DNA of 64,000 nucleotides from Stigmatella aurantiaca DW4/3-1 (GCF_000165485.1 NC_014623.1:1755501-1819500); one strand, 5' to 3'. Numbered from the stretch's first letter, positions 18,172-27,827 are shown. Program-made: numbers and translations. The notes: generated by a model not told the origin, from the sequence alone.

Positions 18172-18687
18172 GTGCGAAGGATGAGGTTGGGTGAGTGGTT
18201 GGTCCACAATGGTGCGTTGACGCCTGAGCAGGTGGAGACGGCCCTCGCCTATCAGAACCGCTGGCGGTGCAAGTTTGGCCAGGCGGTCCTCGAGCTGAAC
18301 ATGATTCCCCGCGAGCCGTTCCTGCGCTTGCTGGCGGGCCACCTGAAGGTGGCATTCATCCGCCCGGAGCAGATCGACAAGGTGCCCGCCACCACCGTGC
18401 GCAGGCTGCGGGCGGACGTGCTCTCGCGGTTGCGCGTGTGTCCCCTGCGTTTCGAGCAGGTGGGGACCCGCGGCTCGGTGTACCTGGCGACGCACCAGCC
18501 GGAGAACCTCCAACTGCTCGATGAGGCGGCCTTCGTCACCGGGCTCACCATCGTGCCCGTCCTGGCGCTGGCCGAGGACATCGAGCGGACCTTGCGGCGT
18601 CACGGCGTTCTCGAAGGACGTCACCTGGAGCCCATCGAGCTGCCTCCCGAGGAAGACGTTCGCGCGTCCGCAGCCGCCGGACGCTGA
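18172..18687 (+). CDS. Stand-alone MshEN (GspE N-terminal) domain protein
   Basis: The 171-residue protein is the N-terminal domain of type II secretion / type IV pilus ATPases without the ATPase: 'RLGEWLVHNGALTPEQVETAL' (over two motifs), 'FGQAVLELNMIPREPFLRLL', 'VPATTVRRLRADVLSRLRV' and 'ATHQPENLQLLDEAAFVTGL'. In other proteins this fold binds cyclic di-GMP. Myxobacteria carry many such single-domain copies, presumably as adaptors or c-di-GMP effectors. The GTG start is chosen because GGAGG stands five bases before it; the next ATG would have no room for a ribosome binding site. The tail after residue 140 is Arg-rich and unique. Confidence 0.85.
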   Translation: MRRMRLGEWLVHNGALTPEQVETALAYQNRWRCKFGQAVLELNMIPREPFLRLLAGHLKVAFIRPEQIDKVPATTVRRLRADVLSRLRVCPLRFEQVGTRGSVYLATHQPENLQLLDEAAFVTGLTIVPVLALAEDIERTLRRHGVLEGRHLEPIELPPEEDVRASAAAGR

Positions 18688-18837
18688 GGTCCCGCCGCCC
18701 TCGCTTGGTTGGCGGGCGGTGGGACGGGCCACCGGGGACACGGCCGGAAAGGTGAGCGGCCTGCACTTGGCTCCAGGGAAGCATCCACCCGGTCTCTGAG
18801 GTTCCGCTTCCTGCTTGACCTCCAGCCCTCGACAACC

Positions 18838-19704
18838 ATGCCCTACTTGCCCATTCGCGGTGCCCAGCTTTACTACGAGGACACCGGAGGACCCGGCGAG
18901 CCGATCGTCTTCAGCCACGGGTTGCTCTGGAACTCGAATCTCTATGCTCAACAGATCGCTGCGTTGAAGGACCGCTACCGGTGCATCGCCTACGACCACC
19001 GGGGCCAGGGCAGGAGCCTGGCCCCCCCGGGTAAGGGCATCGAGTTGCGCACGGTCTACGAGGACGCGGTGGCGCTCATCCAGGCCCTGGGGCTGGCGCC
19101 GTGTCACTTCGTGGGACTGTCCATGGGCGGCTTCGTGGGGCTGCGCGTCGCCGCGCGCCACCCGGAGCTGCTGCGCTCGCTCATCCTGATGGACACGTCC
19201 GCGGATGCCGAGTCGTTGTGGAACCTGTCCCGCTACCGGCTGCTGACGGCGGCGACGCACTGGCTGGGGCTGCGTCCCGTGGTGGACCGCATCATGTCCA
19301 TCTACTTTGGGCCGGATTTCCTGAAGGACCCGTCCCGGGCAGCCGAGCGCGAGGGGCTGCGCCGTCAGCTGGCGAGCAACCCCCGCGCCGTGTGGCGGGC
19401 CATGCAGGGCGTGATTACCCGACGCAGCGTCATCGACGAGTTGGAGCACATCCACACGCCGACGCTCATCCTCGTGGGCGAGGATGACGTGGTGACGACG
19501 CCCGCGCGGGCCGAGCAGCTCCACGCGCGCATCTTCGGCTCGCGGCTCGTGCGGCTGCCGCATGTGGGACACATGTCGAACCTGGAGCAGCCGGAGCAGG
19601 TGAATGCGGCGCTCCACCGTTTCCTGGCGGACATTTCCGCCCGGGAGCGGTCCCCGGCGCGGGCCCTTCGGACGGGCTCCCTGCTGGAGGCATGGCAGGG
19701 GTAA
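18838..19704 (+). CDS. Alpha/beta hydrolase
   Basis: The 288-residue soluble hydrolase has the complete triad: nucleophile Ser95 in 'FVGLSMGGFVG', acid Asp216 or 217 in 'ILVGEDDVVT', and His245 in 'LPHVGHMSNLE'. The oxyanion 'FSHGLLWNS' is also present. It resembles the haloalkane-dehalogenase/lactonase/esterase-like branch (COG0596), but the nucleophile is Ser, so it is an esterase, lactonase or peroxidase-like hydrolase, not a dehalogenase. It is followed after about 100 bp by a PhcB-like methyltransferase on the same strand, which allows the guess that it acts on a related ester. Confidence 0.9.
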   Translation: MPYLPIRGAQLYYEDTGGPGEPIVFSHGLLWNSNLYAQQIAALKDRYRCIAYDHRGQGRSLAPPGKGIELRTVYEDAVALIQALGLAPCHFVGLSMGGFVGLRVAARHPELLRSLILMDTSADAESLWNLSRYRLLTAATHWLGLRPVVDRIMSIYFGPDFLKDPSRAAEREGLRRQLASNPRAVWRAMQGVITRRSVIDELEHIHTPTLILVGEDDVVTTPARAEQLHARIFGSRLVRLPHVGHMSNLEQPEQVNAALHRFLADISARERSPARALRTGSLLEAWQG

Positions 19705-19807
19705 GGGAGCGGCCGGAGCGAGCCTATCGGCTGCCCAGGGAGCGCGCACTCTCCAGTCGGCCTTCTCGCGGAATGCCTACACATGGGTCCCAGGGTTGTG
19801 CCTGTTG

Positions 19808-20830
19808 ATGCATGACCCCTCCCTTCTTGTCGTGAAGACGTCTGATGCCGTCCGTGGTGTGGAGCGCAACCTGCTGGTCGCGCCTCTTTACGACGGACAT
19901 GAGCCGGCCGATGTGTTCCACCAGGCTACCTCGTGGTTGGACAGCATCCACCGGCAGCTCACCCATGGTGGCGATGTGCATGTGGCGATGCAGACGTTGC
20001 ATCGGGGGCTGTTCCACTTGCGCCGCCAGTGGAGCCGGAAGGACTGGCGCCACTTTTGCCTGGAGCATGCGCGGGTTCACCCGCTGAGAGAGCTGCTCCA
20101 CCAATGCCCCTTCACCCGCCACGGATACGAACGCCCGCGTGGCTATGCGGGAGACGCAGCGCTGATCGATTACCTCTACGCGGAGTGCGTGGGGGCCGAA
20201 GGACACCTCCAGCCCGGAGGCCACATCTACCGCTTCATGTACCAGCAGCCGAGCCCCCGGAGTGTCCGGGAACGCCGGGTATTGCTGGCGCGGGAGATCG
20301 ATGCCGTGGCCTCGCGCACGCACATGCCCCGCCTGCTCTCCGTGGCCTGTGGACACCTGCGGGAGTCCGAGCTGTCCCACGCCGTGAAGGAGCACCACAT
20401 CGGGGACTTCATCGCCTTTGATCAGGACCCGATGAGCCTGACGGAAGTCACCCGGCAGCACCCCGACAACGCCATCCGGCCCGTCTGTGGCTCGGTGCGC
20501 GCATTGCTGACGGGGCGCACCGTGTTCGGACACCTGGACCTCGCCTACTCGGCGGGCTTGTATGACTACCTCTCGGACAACACGGCCCGGCGCCTCACGC
20601 AGATCCTCTTCGGAATGCTCAACCCCGGAGGGCGGCTGATGGTGGCCAACTTCGCCACCTGCCCGGAGGCGGGATATCTGGAGGCGTTCATGGACTGGTG
20701 GCTCATTTACCGCGATGAAGACCAGATGCAGGCGCTCACCTTGGACATCGATCCCACGCAGATCGCCGCCACGCACATGTTTCGCGACAGCGAGCAGAAC
20801 GTCATTTACCTGGCGTTGGATCGGCGCTGA
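19808..20830 (+). CDS. SAM-dependent methyltransferase, PhcB-like
   Basis: The 340-residue protein has an N-terminal helical region ('RPRGYAGDAALIDYLYAE') followed by a class I methyltransferase domain. Its motif I is written 'LLSVACGHLRESEL', acid loop 'FIAFDQDPMSL', then 'HLDLAYSAGLYDYLSD' and 'MLNPGGRLMVANFA'. The RPRGYAGD block is what I recall from proteins annotated as 3-hydroxypalmitate methyl ester synthases such as PhcB of Ralstonia. The product could thus be a fatty acid methyl ester signal, but the substrate is not proven. The start is uncertain, since no clear ribosome binding site precedes the chosen ATG. The last 29 bp overlap the end of the convergent hybrid kinase gene. Confidence 0.75.
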   Translation: MHDPSLLVVKTSDAVRGVERNLLVAPLYDGHEPADVFHQATSWLDSIHRQLTHGGDVHVAMQTLHRGLFHLRRQWSRKDWRHFCLEHARVHPLRELLHQCPFTRHGYERPRGYAGDAALIDYLYAECVGAEGHLQPGGHIYRFMYQQPSPRSVRERRVLLAREIDAVASRTHMPRLLSVACGHLRESELSHAVKEHHIGDFIAFDQDPMSLTEVTRQHPDNAIRPVCGSVRALLTGRTVFGHLDLAYSAGLYDYLSDNTARRLTQILFGMLNPGGRLMVANFATCPEAGYLEAFMDWWLIYRDEDQMQALTLDIDPTQIAATHMFRDSEQNVIYLALDRR

Positions 20831-23800
20831 GCTCCACGGGGCGCCGGGGGGGGCCGCTCCGGGGGAGGGTCACGGTGAAGGTGGAGCCCTGGCCGGGCTC
20901 ACTCTGCACGTCGACGGTTCCCCCGAGCGCCTGGACGATTTCGCGCACCAGCCACAGGCCGATGCCGAACCCGCCGTAGTGGCGCACGGAGACCGCCCGC
21001 TCGAAGCGCTCGAAGATGCGGTGCGCATCCTCCGGAGCAATGCCGATGCCCTCGTCCCGGACCTTCAACCGGGCCTGCTGGCTGTCGCCCTCGAGCACCA
21101 CCTCGATGCGCTTGCCCGCCCCGTACTTCATCGCGTTGGTGAGCAGGTTGCCAACCACCTGCTCCAGCCGGCTCGCATCCCAGTGGCCCACCAGGCTGTC
21201 CACGGTGCGCAGCTCGAGGGGACACTCGGCGCGGACCAGCGCCTCTTTCGAGCGCTCGAGGATGCCGCGCACCAGGGGCACCAGGTCCACGTCCTCGAGC
21301 TTGCCGAGCAGCTGTCCCTGCGCGACACGCGAGATGTCGAGCAGCTCGTTCACCAGCCGCCCCATCCGCTGCGTCTGGAGGTTGGCCGACTCCAGCTTGG
21401 TGCCCAGCCGCTCAGGGGGCATCCGCGTGGTGCCCTGGCGCAGCTGGCTCATCAGCCCCTGGAGGTGGAGCTGGAGCGAGGTGAGGGGCGTTTTCAGCTC
21501 GTGGGCGGCGATGGACAGGAAGTCGTCCCGGCGCCGCACGGCCTCTTGCTCCTCGAGGTAGAGCCGACCCCGCTCTTCAGAGAGGGCCGCCATGCGCTCG
21601 AAGCCTTCCGCGTTCTCCAGCGCCACGTTGGCCAGTGTGGTGATGAAGCCCGTGAGCCGTTTCTCGTCCTCGCCGAACAGCTCGCCCACCTGCCGGTGGC
21701 TGGCGCACACGCAGGCCACCGTCTTGCCTCGAATCTGGAGGGGGGCGCACAGCAGGGAGCGTACGCCCAGCAACTCCATGCTCTCGCTCACGCCGCCCTG
21801 CAGGCCTTGATCCATGACTGCGGGGTGGCCTGTCTCCAAGGCCCGGGCAATGGCGGTGCGGCTCACGCCCGCGGTGAGGCGCACGTCTTCTGGCAGCACG
21901 GCGGAGGGATCCAACACCACGCAGTGCTCGGCGCGCAGCAACTCCAGCATGGATTGACGGACCGCCTCGAACACCGCCTCGCGCGTGAGGGCAGAGGCGA
22001 TGCGCCGGCCCGCCTCCAGCACGCGTGGAAAGCGGTCCGCGAGCGACAGCGTCTCCGGACGCTCAGGAGCACCGCCCGGGGTGAGGGCCTCCTCGGTCAG
22101 CCCTTGCTCCATGTCCTGGAGTTCGCGCGTGGCCAGCTTGATGTCGTCCCCCGCGTGGGGCCAGCCGAGGGCCTTGCCCACCTGTCCTCGCGCCAGCAGC
22201 GTCTGCGCGCGCTCGTGGCGCATCTTCAGCTCGCGGGCCACCTCCAGGCTCTGTTCGAACCACTTCCGGGCCCGCTGGGGCTTGCCGGACATGGCCGCCA
22301 GCAGGGCCCGCTCGCGCAGGGCGTGGGGCAGGTTGTTGCGGTAGGTGCGGGCGAGCTTGTGGGCATGCCGGGCCACCTGCTCGGCGTAGCGCAGCAGCGT
22401 GGCACGGCGCTGGGGCGAGAACGCGGAGAGGCTCTCCACATGCTGGCGCAACGCGGTGGCCAGCAGCCCCGGCACGGGCGCCACGTACTCCGAGCGCAGG
22501 TGGGCGTTCCCGACGACCCGGCTGGCCTGCTCCAGGGTTGTCACCGCCCCTTCCGTGTCGCCTTCTTGGAGTTGGCGGAGGGCCTCGGCCATGAGGGTGC
22601 CGGCACGCGATTGGGGATCCGCGCTGGGATTGAGCAACTCCTCCTCGAGCACGCTGCGCGGGATGCGGCCCCCCGAGGCTTTGCTCCAGGCCTCCAGCGC
22701 CAGCCGCACGGCGTACCGGTCTCCAATGGACTGGGCCGCCCGGTGCAACTGCTGGGCGGAACTCAGTGCCTCCTTCATCCGGCCAAGCCGGTAGAGGGCC
22801 ATGGCCACCTGGAAGTGGGCGTTGTTCACCTCCCACCGGTCTCCGGTTCGCTCCAGCAGGCGGATGGCCTCGCTGCACCGCTCGATGCACTCCTCGAACC
22901 GGCCGGAGCAGTAGAAGGCCAGGCCATAGAAGTGGAGGGACTGGCCCTGGCCCCACACATCGCCCATCTCCCGGCGCATGCGCAGGGACTTGTCCACATA
23001 GGCGATGGCCCGGCGGAACCAGGGCAGCACGGTGGCCACGGGCGAGTGCTCGGAGTAGGACTGCGCCAGCTCGGGCGTGGGGGGATACCGCTCGGCGATG
23101 TTCAGCCCCCGCAGGTGGGCCCAGAGCACCGCCATGCGTCCCCGGTGGTACCAGTAGCCATACGCCATGCGGCTGTAGATGTGGACGGCGAGCAAGTCCT
23201 CGGCGCTGTCTTCCAGGGGGCGGCGGGCCAGCCACAGCTGGGGCACGAGGGTGTGTCCGGCCTGCACCCCCAGCTCCCACACCGCGCCCAGTCCGAGCAT
23301 CGCATCGCTGCCGGGCACCCACCGCCCCAGCAGCCGCAGGCCCTTCTCCAGGGCCGCGTTGCCCTCATCGGTGATGCCGCGCTTGAAGGCGAGCTCGCCC
23401 AGTTTGGCCCACATGCGGGCCTGCTCCACGGGTTCTCCCGCGAGCTGCTGAGCCAACTCCAACTGCTGCTGGGCGGCGTCATACCGGCCGCGGAGCATCA
23501 GCACGTCGCCCAGTCCAGAGGCGATGCGGTAGCGGGTGCTCGCGTCGGCGTTGACCGCGCCCCGCTCGGCGATGCGGTAGTTGAACTCCGCCGCCTCGAG
23601 GGCGAACTGCTGCCGGGCGCGCTCGGCGGCCACCAGCGCGTGGGGCAGGGCCAGGCTGTTCTCGCCCGCGGCGTCGAAGTGATAGGCCAGCTCGAAGGGG
23701 TCTGCCTGCTCGCTGGCGGCGATGGTGCGGGCCGTCAGCCGGTGCAGCTCCTGGCGCTCTTGGGGCCCCATCAGCCCCAGCAGCGCTTCGCGCAGCTTGT

Positions 23801-25799
23801 CGTGGACGAAGGTGTACCGGCCCCGGTTTTCTTCCCACAGCATGTGCCGCCGCCGCGGTTCATCCAGGGCGGTGAGGATGCTCTCCCGCCCCGAGCCGGA
23901 GAGCGCTTCCACCCGGGCCAGATCAAAGCTCTTGCCCAGCACCGCCCCCACCGAGAGCAGGCGCAGGGATTCCTCCGGCAGCAGCTTGAGCCGGCGCACC
24001 AGGAACGAGGCGGCCTGTCGCGAGGAGCGCACGTGCGCCATGGCGCCCGGGTCCACCAGCCAGCCCTCGGGGCCCGCCACCAGCGCGCCATCCTCGACCA
24101 GCCCGTGAAGCACCGCCGAGGCCATGAACGGATTTCCCTCGGAGAGCCGGGCCACCAGCTCGGTGGCCTCGGGCGGCAGGGCGCCTGCCATCGACTCTGC
24201 CATGTGGGTCACCTCGGCGGCCCCGAAGGTGGCCAGGCGCAGGTGGGCGCTGGGTTTCAACCGCCTCAGCACGTGGCCCGTGCCCACTTCCTCGCTCCGA
24301 AAGGACACCACCAGCAGCATGTGGCTGCCGGTCTGCTGGATGGCCTGTTGCCAGTTCTCGAGCGCGCGCAGGGTCAGCTCATCCGCCCACTGGGCATCGT
24401 CCAGCAGCACCAGCGCGGGCTCGGCCGGGGTGCCCAGCGCACTCAGGAGGGAGGTGAGGGCGCGGATGCCGCGGCTCTCGCCGAAGGACTCCGGGCCCAG
24501 GTTCTGCTGGACCGGAGGGCCCAGCACCGGCTCCAGCTGCGGCAGCGCGGTGCACAGCGCGGCTTCCTGGCCCGCGAGGCGCTGGCGCAAGGTGTCGGCC
24601 AACGCGGGGTGCTCCTGGGCTGCCGCGGCAATGCCAGCGGCCACACCCGAGAAGAGCTGGAAGGGGCGCATGGCGGCTTGATCCACCGCTTGGCCCTGGA
24701 GCACCCAGGCCCGGTGGTTCACGGCGCGCGCCGCGAACTCCTCCAGCAGCCAGCTCTTGCCGCCGCCGGACTCGGCCTCGACGATGACCAGCCGGCCCGG
24801 CTCCACGCGCGTGCGCTCCAGCTCACGCTCCAGCACCGCCAGTTCCTCCTGGCGGCCCACGAAGGAAGGCTCGGTGAGGCTGCGGCGCTGATCGTGCACG
24901 CCGGTGACGAGCTCTGGCTCCGCTTCACCGTGCGAGAGCGCCTCATCCAGGGCGCGCAGGTCCGCCAGCGCGGACTCCGCGGACTGGTAACGGTCGGCGG
25001 GGTCCGTCTGGAGGAGCCGTCCCACCAGCTCCTCCAGCGCGCGTGGCACCTCCACCCCGCCGCTGCGCAGCTTGGGACGCGCGCCCAGGTGTTGCCGCAG
25101 GACCTCTCCCACGGTCGTGCCATCGAACGCCGGGCGGCCCGAGAGCGCCTCGAAAAGAACGATGCCCACGGAGTACAGGTCCGACGTGCTCTCCACCGCG
25201 CGGTTGAGCAGTCCGGCCTGCTCCGGCGAGAGGTAGCGCGCGGTGCCCACGGGCAGGTCCCTCAACGAGGGGTCCAACCGCTCGCTCCGGGCCAGCCCGA
25301 AGTCCACCAGCGTGGCCCTATCCAGGGGCGTGCCCTCGACGATGATGTTGGAGGGCTTCACATCCCGGTGAATCACCCCATGGCGGTGCGCTTCCACCAG
25401 TCCCGCCAGCAGGCACTGGCCCAGCGTGAGCACCTCCGCTGGCGTGAGGTTGCCGTGCGCGAGCCGCTCCTGGAGCGTCTCTCCAGGCAGGTAGGGCGTC
25501 ACCAGATAGAGGAGTTCCCCTGTCGAGCCCAGGTGGAGCACGGGCTGGAGAAAGGGGCTGTTCAGCTCTTCCAGGACGGCGGCCTCGTGCTCCAACCGGA
25601 GGCGGGCCGTGGGGACGAGCGACGCCCGGGATGTCATCTTGACGACAACTTGAGTGCCCGTCCGGTGGTCGTTGCCCAGCCAGGTGGACACACCTCGGCC
25701 TGTCTTCAAGCGCCGGAGCAGCTCGAAGCGGTTGCCCAAGCGCCGGCCTGGGAGCGGCTCTCCAGGGACGGCGCCGGCCTGTGGAAAGCCCTCTGCCAT
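20802..25799 (-). CDS. Ser/Thr kinase - AAA ATPase - GAF - histidine kinase fusion
   Basis: The 1665-residue cytoplasmic protein joins three catalytic modules. First is a eukaryotic-type protein kinase (about 25-280; catalytic Asp146 in HRDVKPSN, DFG, 'GTARYLSPEQ'). Second is an NTPase domain of the PknK/MalT-like AAA type (about 310-620; Walker A ESGGGKS with Lys348; 'LVLLDDAQWADE' as Walker B), followed by TPR-like helices to about 1130. Third are a GAF domain (about 1190-1350) and a HisKA/HATPase unit with His1433 in 'AAHELKTPL', N box 'NLLTNAMKYG' and G boxes 'DEGIGIA' and 'GFGIGLWLV'. Such fusions are typical of myxobacteria and cyanobacteria. The ATG is chosen with GTGAGG six bases upstream. 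No receiver gene is adjacent, so its phosphotransfer partner is unknown. Confidence 0.93.
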   Translation of the reverse strand: MAEGFPQAGAVPGEPLPGRRLGNRFELLRRLKTGRGVSTWLGNDHRTGTQVVVKMTSRASLVPTARLRLEHEAAVLEELNSPFLQPVLHLGSTGELLYLVTPYLPGETLQERLAHGNLTPAEVLTLGQCLLAGLVEAHRHGVIHRDVKPSNIIVEGTPLDRATLVDFGLARSERLDPSLRDLPVGTARYLSPEQAGLLNRAVESTSDLYSVGIVLFEALSGRPAFDGTTVGEVLRQHLGARPKLRSGGVEVPRALEELVGRLLQTDPADRYQSAESALADLRALDEALSHGEAEPELVTGVHDQRRSLTEPSFVGRQEELAVLERELERTRVEPGRLVIVEAESGGGKSWLLEEFAARAVNHRAWVLQGQAVDQAAMRPFQLFSGVAAGIAAAAQEHPALADTLRQRLAGQEAALCTALPQLEPVLGPPVQQNLGPESFGESRGIRALTSLLSALGTPAEPALVLLDDAQWADELTLRALENWQQAIQQTGSHMLLVVSFRSEEVGTGHVLRRLKPSAHLRLATFGAAEVTHMAESMAGALPPEATELVARLSEGNPFMASAVLHGLVEDGALVAGPEGWLVDPGAMAHVRSSRQAASFLVRRLKLLPEESLRLLSVGAVLGKSFDLARVEALSGSGRESILTALDEPRRRHMLWEENRGRYTFVHDKLREALLGLMGPQERQELHRLTARTIAASEQADPFELAYHFDAAGENSLALPHALVAAERARQQFALEAAEFNYRIAERGAVNADASTRYRIASGLGDVLMLRGRYDAAQQQLELAQQLAGEPVEQARMWAKLGELAFKRGITDEGNAALEKGLRLLGRWVPGSDAMLGLGAVWELGVQAGHTLVPQLWLARRPLEDSAEDLLAVHIYSRMAYGYWYHRGRMAVLWAHLRGLNIAERYPPTPELAQSYSEHSPVATVLPWFRRAIAYVDKSLRMRREMGDVWGQGQSLHFYGLAFYCSGRFEECIERCSEAIRLLERTGDRWEVNNAHFQVAMALYRLGRMKEALSSAQQLHRAAQSIGDRYAVRLALEAWSKASGGRIPRSVLEEELLNPSADPQSRAGTLMAEALRQLQEGDTEGAVTTLEQASRVVGNAHLRSEYVAPVPGLLATALRQHVESLSAFSPQRRATLLRYAEQVARHAHKLARTYRNNLPHALRERALLAAMSGKPQRARKWFEQSLEVARELKMRHERAQTLLARGQVGKALGWPHAGDDIKLATRELQDMEQGLTEEALTPGGAPERPETLSLADRFPRVLEAGRRIASALTREAVFEAVRQSMLELLRAEHCVVLDPSAVLPEDVRLTAGVSRTAIARALETGHPAVMDQGLQGGVSESMELLGVRSLLCAPLQIRGKTVACVCASHRQVGELFGEDEKRLTGFITTLANVALENAEGFERMAALSEERGRLYLEEQEAVRRRDDFLSIAAHELKTPLTSLQLHLQGLMSQLRQGTTRMPPERLGTKLESANLQTQRMGRLVNELLDISRVAQGQLLGKLEDVDLVPLVRGILERSKEALVRAECPLELRTVDSLVGHWDASRLEQVVGNLLTNAMKYGAGKRIEVVLEGDSQQARLKVRDEGIGIAPEDAHRIFERFERAVSVRHYGGFGIGLWLVREIVQALGGTVDVQSEPGQGSTFTVTLPRSGPPRRPVELSADPTPGK

Positions 25800-26173
25800 T
25801 CGATGCCTCACCCTCCCGCCGCCCTGCTGTGCCAGGCGGCCATCAAGGTAAGCTTGGTGCCAGGATGAGCCCTGCCAAGGGGGCAGCGGCCGCTACCGGG
25901 GACGACTGCCCTGGCCTTCAACAATGAAGGGCGTGTCTCTCCCATTCCTGCCCACATCGTTGCCCTGTTGCCTGGAGAGCAGGCCTTCGGGCGAGCTGAG
26001 CATGACGCGACGCGTGCACGGGCCAAGGTGCGCCGTCCAGGCCTCAGCGGCAAGCCATGCAAGGAATTGCCACACCTGAGCGGCAGGCAACTTGACACCC
26101 TTGGTGCCCCCGTCCGAAAAGCCCGGCCCAAGGCGGCCCGCCATTTTCTTTCCTGCCGCCCCGGAGCCTGGGA
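25800..26173. promoter_or_regulatory. Divergent intergenic region, hybrid kinase / tyrosine operon
   Basis: About 370 bp separate two divergent starts. It must hold the promoters of the kinase gene and of the fahA-maiA-hppD-hmgA operon. I see no convincing gene, repeat or promoter consensus within it. No regulator of the HmgR/IclR type is encoded nearby. Confidence 0.4.
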
Positions 26174-27151
26174 GTGAAGCTCGCGACCCTCAAGGATGGA
26201 ACCCGTGACGGACGGCTCATCGTCGTCAAGCGGGACAACTCGGCGTATGCGCTCGCCACCAACGTCGCCCTCACGCTCCAGGCCGCACTGGATGACTGGG
26301 GGGTCCGGGAGCCGCAGCTACGGGCCCTGGCCGCGCAGCTCGAGGCGGGCACGGTCCAGAGCCGCCCGCTGGACGTGGGCGCCCTGCTGGCGCCGCTGCC
26401 CCGGGCCTACGAGTGGCTCGACGGCAGCGCCTACCTCAACCACGTGCTGCTCGTGCGCAAGGCCCGGGGCGCCGAGCCGCCCGCCACCTTGAAGACGGAC
26501 CCGCTCGTCTACCAGGGCGGCTCGGGAGAGTTCCTGGCGCCCACCGCGGACATCCCCTTGGCGGACGAGGCCTGGGGCCTGGACTTCGAGAGCGAGGTCT
26601 GCGTCGTCCTGGGAGACACGCCCCAGGGGACGAAGGCCGAGCAGGCGGGCGAGCACATCCGGCTGTTGATGATCTGCAACGACGTCTCGCTGCGCAACCT
26701 CATCCCGGACGAGCTGGCCAAGGGCTTTGGCTTCGTGCAGAGCAAGCCCGCCACGGCGTTCGGCCCGTTCGCCCTCACGCCCGATGAGCTGGAGCCCGCG
26801 TGGAGGGAGGGCCGGGTGCACCTGCGGATGCGCTCCATCCTCAACGGAGAGCTCGTGGGCGATACCGACGCGGGCCCGGAGATGCACTTCTCCTTCCACG
26901 AGCTGATCCAGCACTTGTGCAAGACGCGGGGCTTCACCGCCGGCACCGTCCTGGGCAGTGGCACGGTGTCCAACGCGGACCGCGCCCGGGGCATCTCCTG
27001 CCTGGCCGAGCGCCGGATGATCGAAACCATCGAGGAGGGCAAGCCCCGCACGCCCTTCATGAAGCCGGGGGACACCATCGACATCGAGATGCTGAACGCG
27101 GAGGGCCAGAGCCTCTTCGGCCGCATCTCGCAGAAGGTCGTGAAGCGATGA
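26174..27151 (+). CDS. fahA: Fumarylacetoacetate hydrolase family protein
   Basis: The 325-residue cytoplasmic enzyme carries the FAH fold. 'GLDFESEVCVVLGDT' holds the metal-binding acidic residues, with 'LMICNDVSLRNLIPDEL' and 'GFGFVQSKPATAFGPFALTP', followed by 'GTVLGSGTVSNAD' and 'FMKPGDTIDIEM'. It hydrolyses fumarylacetoacetate to fumarate and acetoacetate, the last step of tyrosine catabolism. The GTG start follows GGAG. It is first in a four-gene operon whose other members supply the preceding steps, and its stop overlaps the start of maiA (ATGA). The short ~325-residue length matches bacterial FAH, not the 420-residue animal enzyme. Confidence 0.92.
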   Translation: MKLATLKDGTRDGRLIVVKRDNSAYALATNVALTLQAALDDWGVREPQLRALAAQLEAGTVQSRPLDVGALLAPLPRAYEWLDGSAYLNHVLLVRKARGAEPPATLKTDPLVYQGGSGEFLAPTADIPLADEAWGLDFESEVCVVLGDTPQGTKAEQAGEHIRLLMICNDVSLRNLIPDELAKGFGFVQSKPATAFGPFALTPDELEPAWREGRVHLRMRSILNGELVGDTDAGPEMHFSFHELIQHLCKTRGFTAGTVLGSGTVSNADRARGISCLAERRMIETIEEGKPRTPFMKPGDTIDIEMLNAEGQSLFGRISQKVVKR

Positions 27152-27795
27152 AGCTCTATGGCTACTGGCGTTCGTCCTGCACGTGGCGGGTGCGCATCGC
27201 CTTGAACCTCAAGGGCCTGGGCTACACCTACGAGGCGGTGCACCTGCTGAAGGACGGTGGGCAGCAGAACTCGGATGCCTACCGTGCCGTGAACCCCTTG
27301 CGCACCGTGCCCACCCTGGAGTTCCAGGAGGGGGGGACGGTGCGCCGGCTCTCCCAGTCGATGGCGATCCTGGAATACCTGGAAGAGCGCCATCCCACGC
27401 CCGCCCTGTTACCGGCCGGGCCCTGGGAGCGGGCCCGCTGCCGGATGTTGTCGGAGAGTGTGAATTCGGGCATCCAGCCGCTGCAGAACACGTCCGTGAT
27501 GCAGTTCGTCAAAAAGGAATTTCAAGCGGATGAGAAGGCGTTCGCGGCGCACTGGAATGCCCGGGGGCTGACAGCCTTGGAAGCGATGGTTCAGGAGACG
27601 GCGGGCACTTATTGCATCGGTGAGCAAGTGTCGTTCGCGGATCTCTTCCTGGTGCCTCAGCTCTACGGGGCTCGCCGTTATGGGGTAGATCTCACGCCGT
27701 ACCCCACGCTCACCCGCATCGAAGCGGCGTGCGAGAAACTCCCCGCCTTCCAGGCGGCCCATGCTGACCGGCAGCCCGACGCAGTTCCTGCCTGA
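27148..27795 (+). CDS. maiA: Maleylacetoacetate isomerase (zeta-class GST)
   Basis: The 215-residue protein has the zeta-class glutathione transferase signature 'YWRSSCTWRVRIALN' at residues 6-20, the thioredoxin-fold 'NPLRTVPTLEF' and 'LSQSMAILEYLEE', and the all-helical C-terminal half with 'GEQVSFADLFLVPQL'. It isomerises maleylacetoacetate to fumarylacetoacetate using glutathione. It overlaps fahA by four bases, indicating translational coupling, and precedes hppD by about 30 bp. Confidence 0.94.
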   Translation: MKLYGYWRSSCTWRVRIALNLKGLGYTYEAVHLLKDGGQQNSDAYRAVNPLRTVPTLEFQEGGTVRRLSQSMAILEYLEERHPTPALLPAGPWERARCRMLSESVNSGIQPLQNTSVMQFVKKEFQADEKAFAAHWNARGLTALEAMVQETAGTYCIGEQVSFADLFLVPQLYGARRYGVDLTPYPTLTRIEAACEKLPAFQAAHADRQPDAVPA

Positions 27796-27827
27796 ACGTT
27801 TTCTCCCTCTCTTCCTAGGAGCCGACC

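Noticed and set aside
18709-18837. Extending the alpha/beta hydrolase upstream
   Set aside because: The extra residues have no similarity and the ATG at MPYLPIRG begins the first beta strand of the fold.
20715-25868. A 1717-codon open frame on the plus strand opposite the hybrid kinase
   Set aside because: It is an antisense shadow produced by GC-rich codon bias. Its translation is low-complexity (His, Gln, Arg, Leu) with no domain, while the minus strand carries clear kinase, ATPase and histidine kinase motifs.
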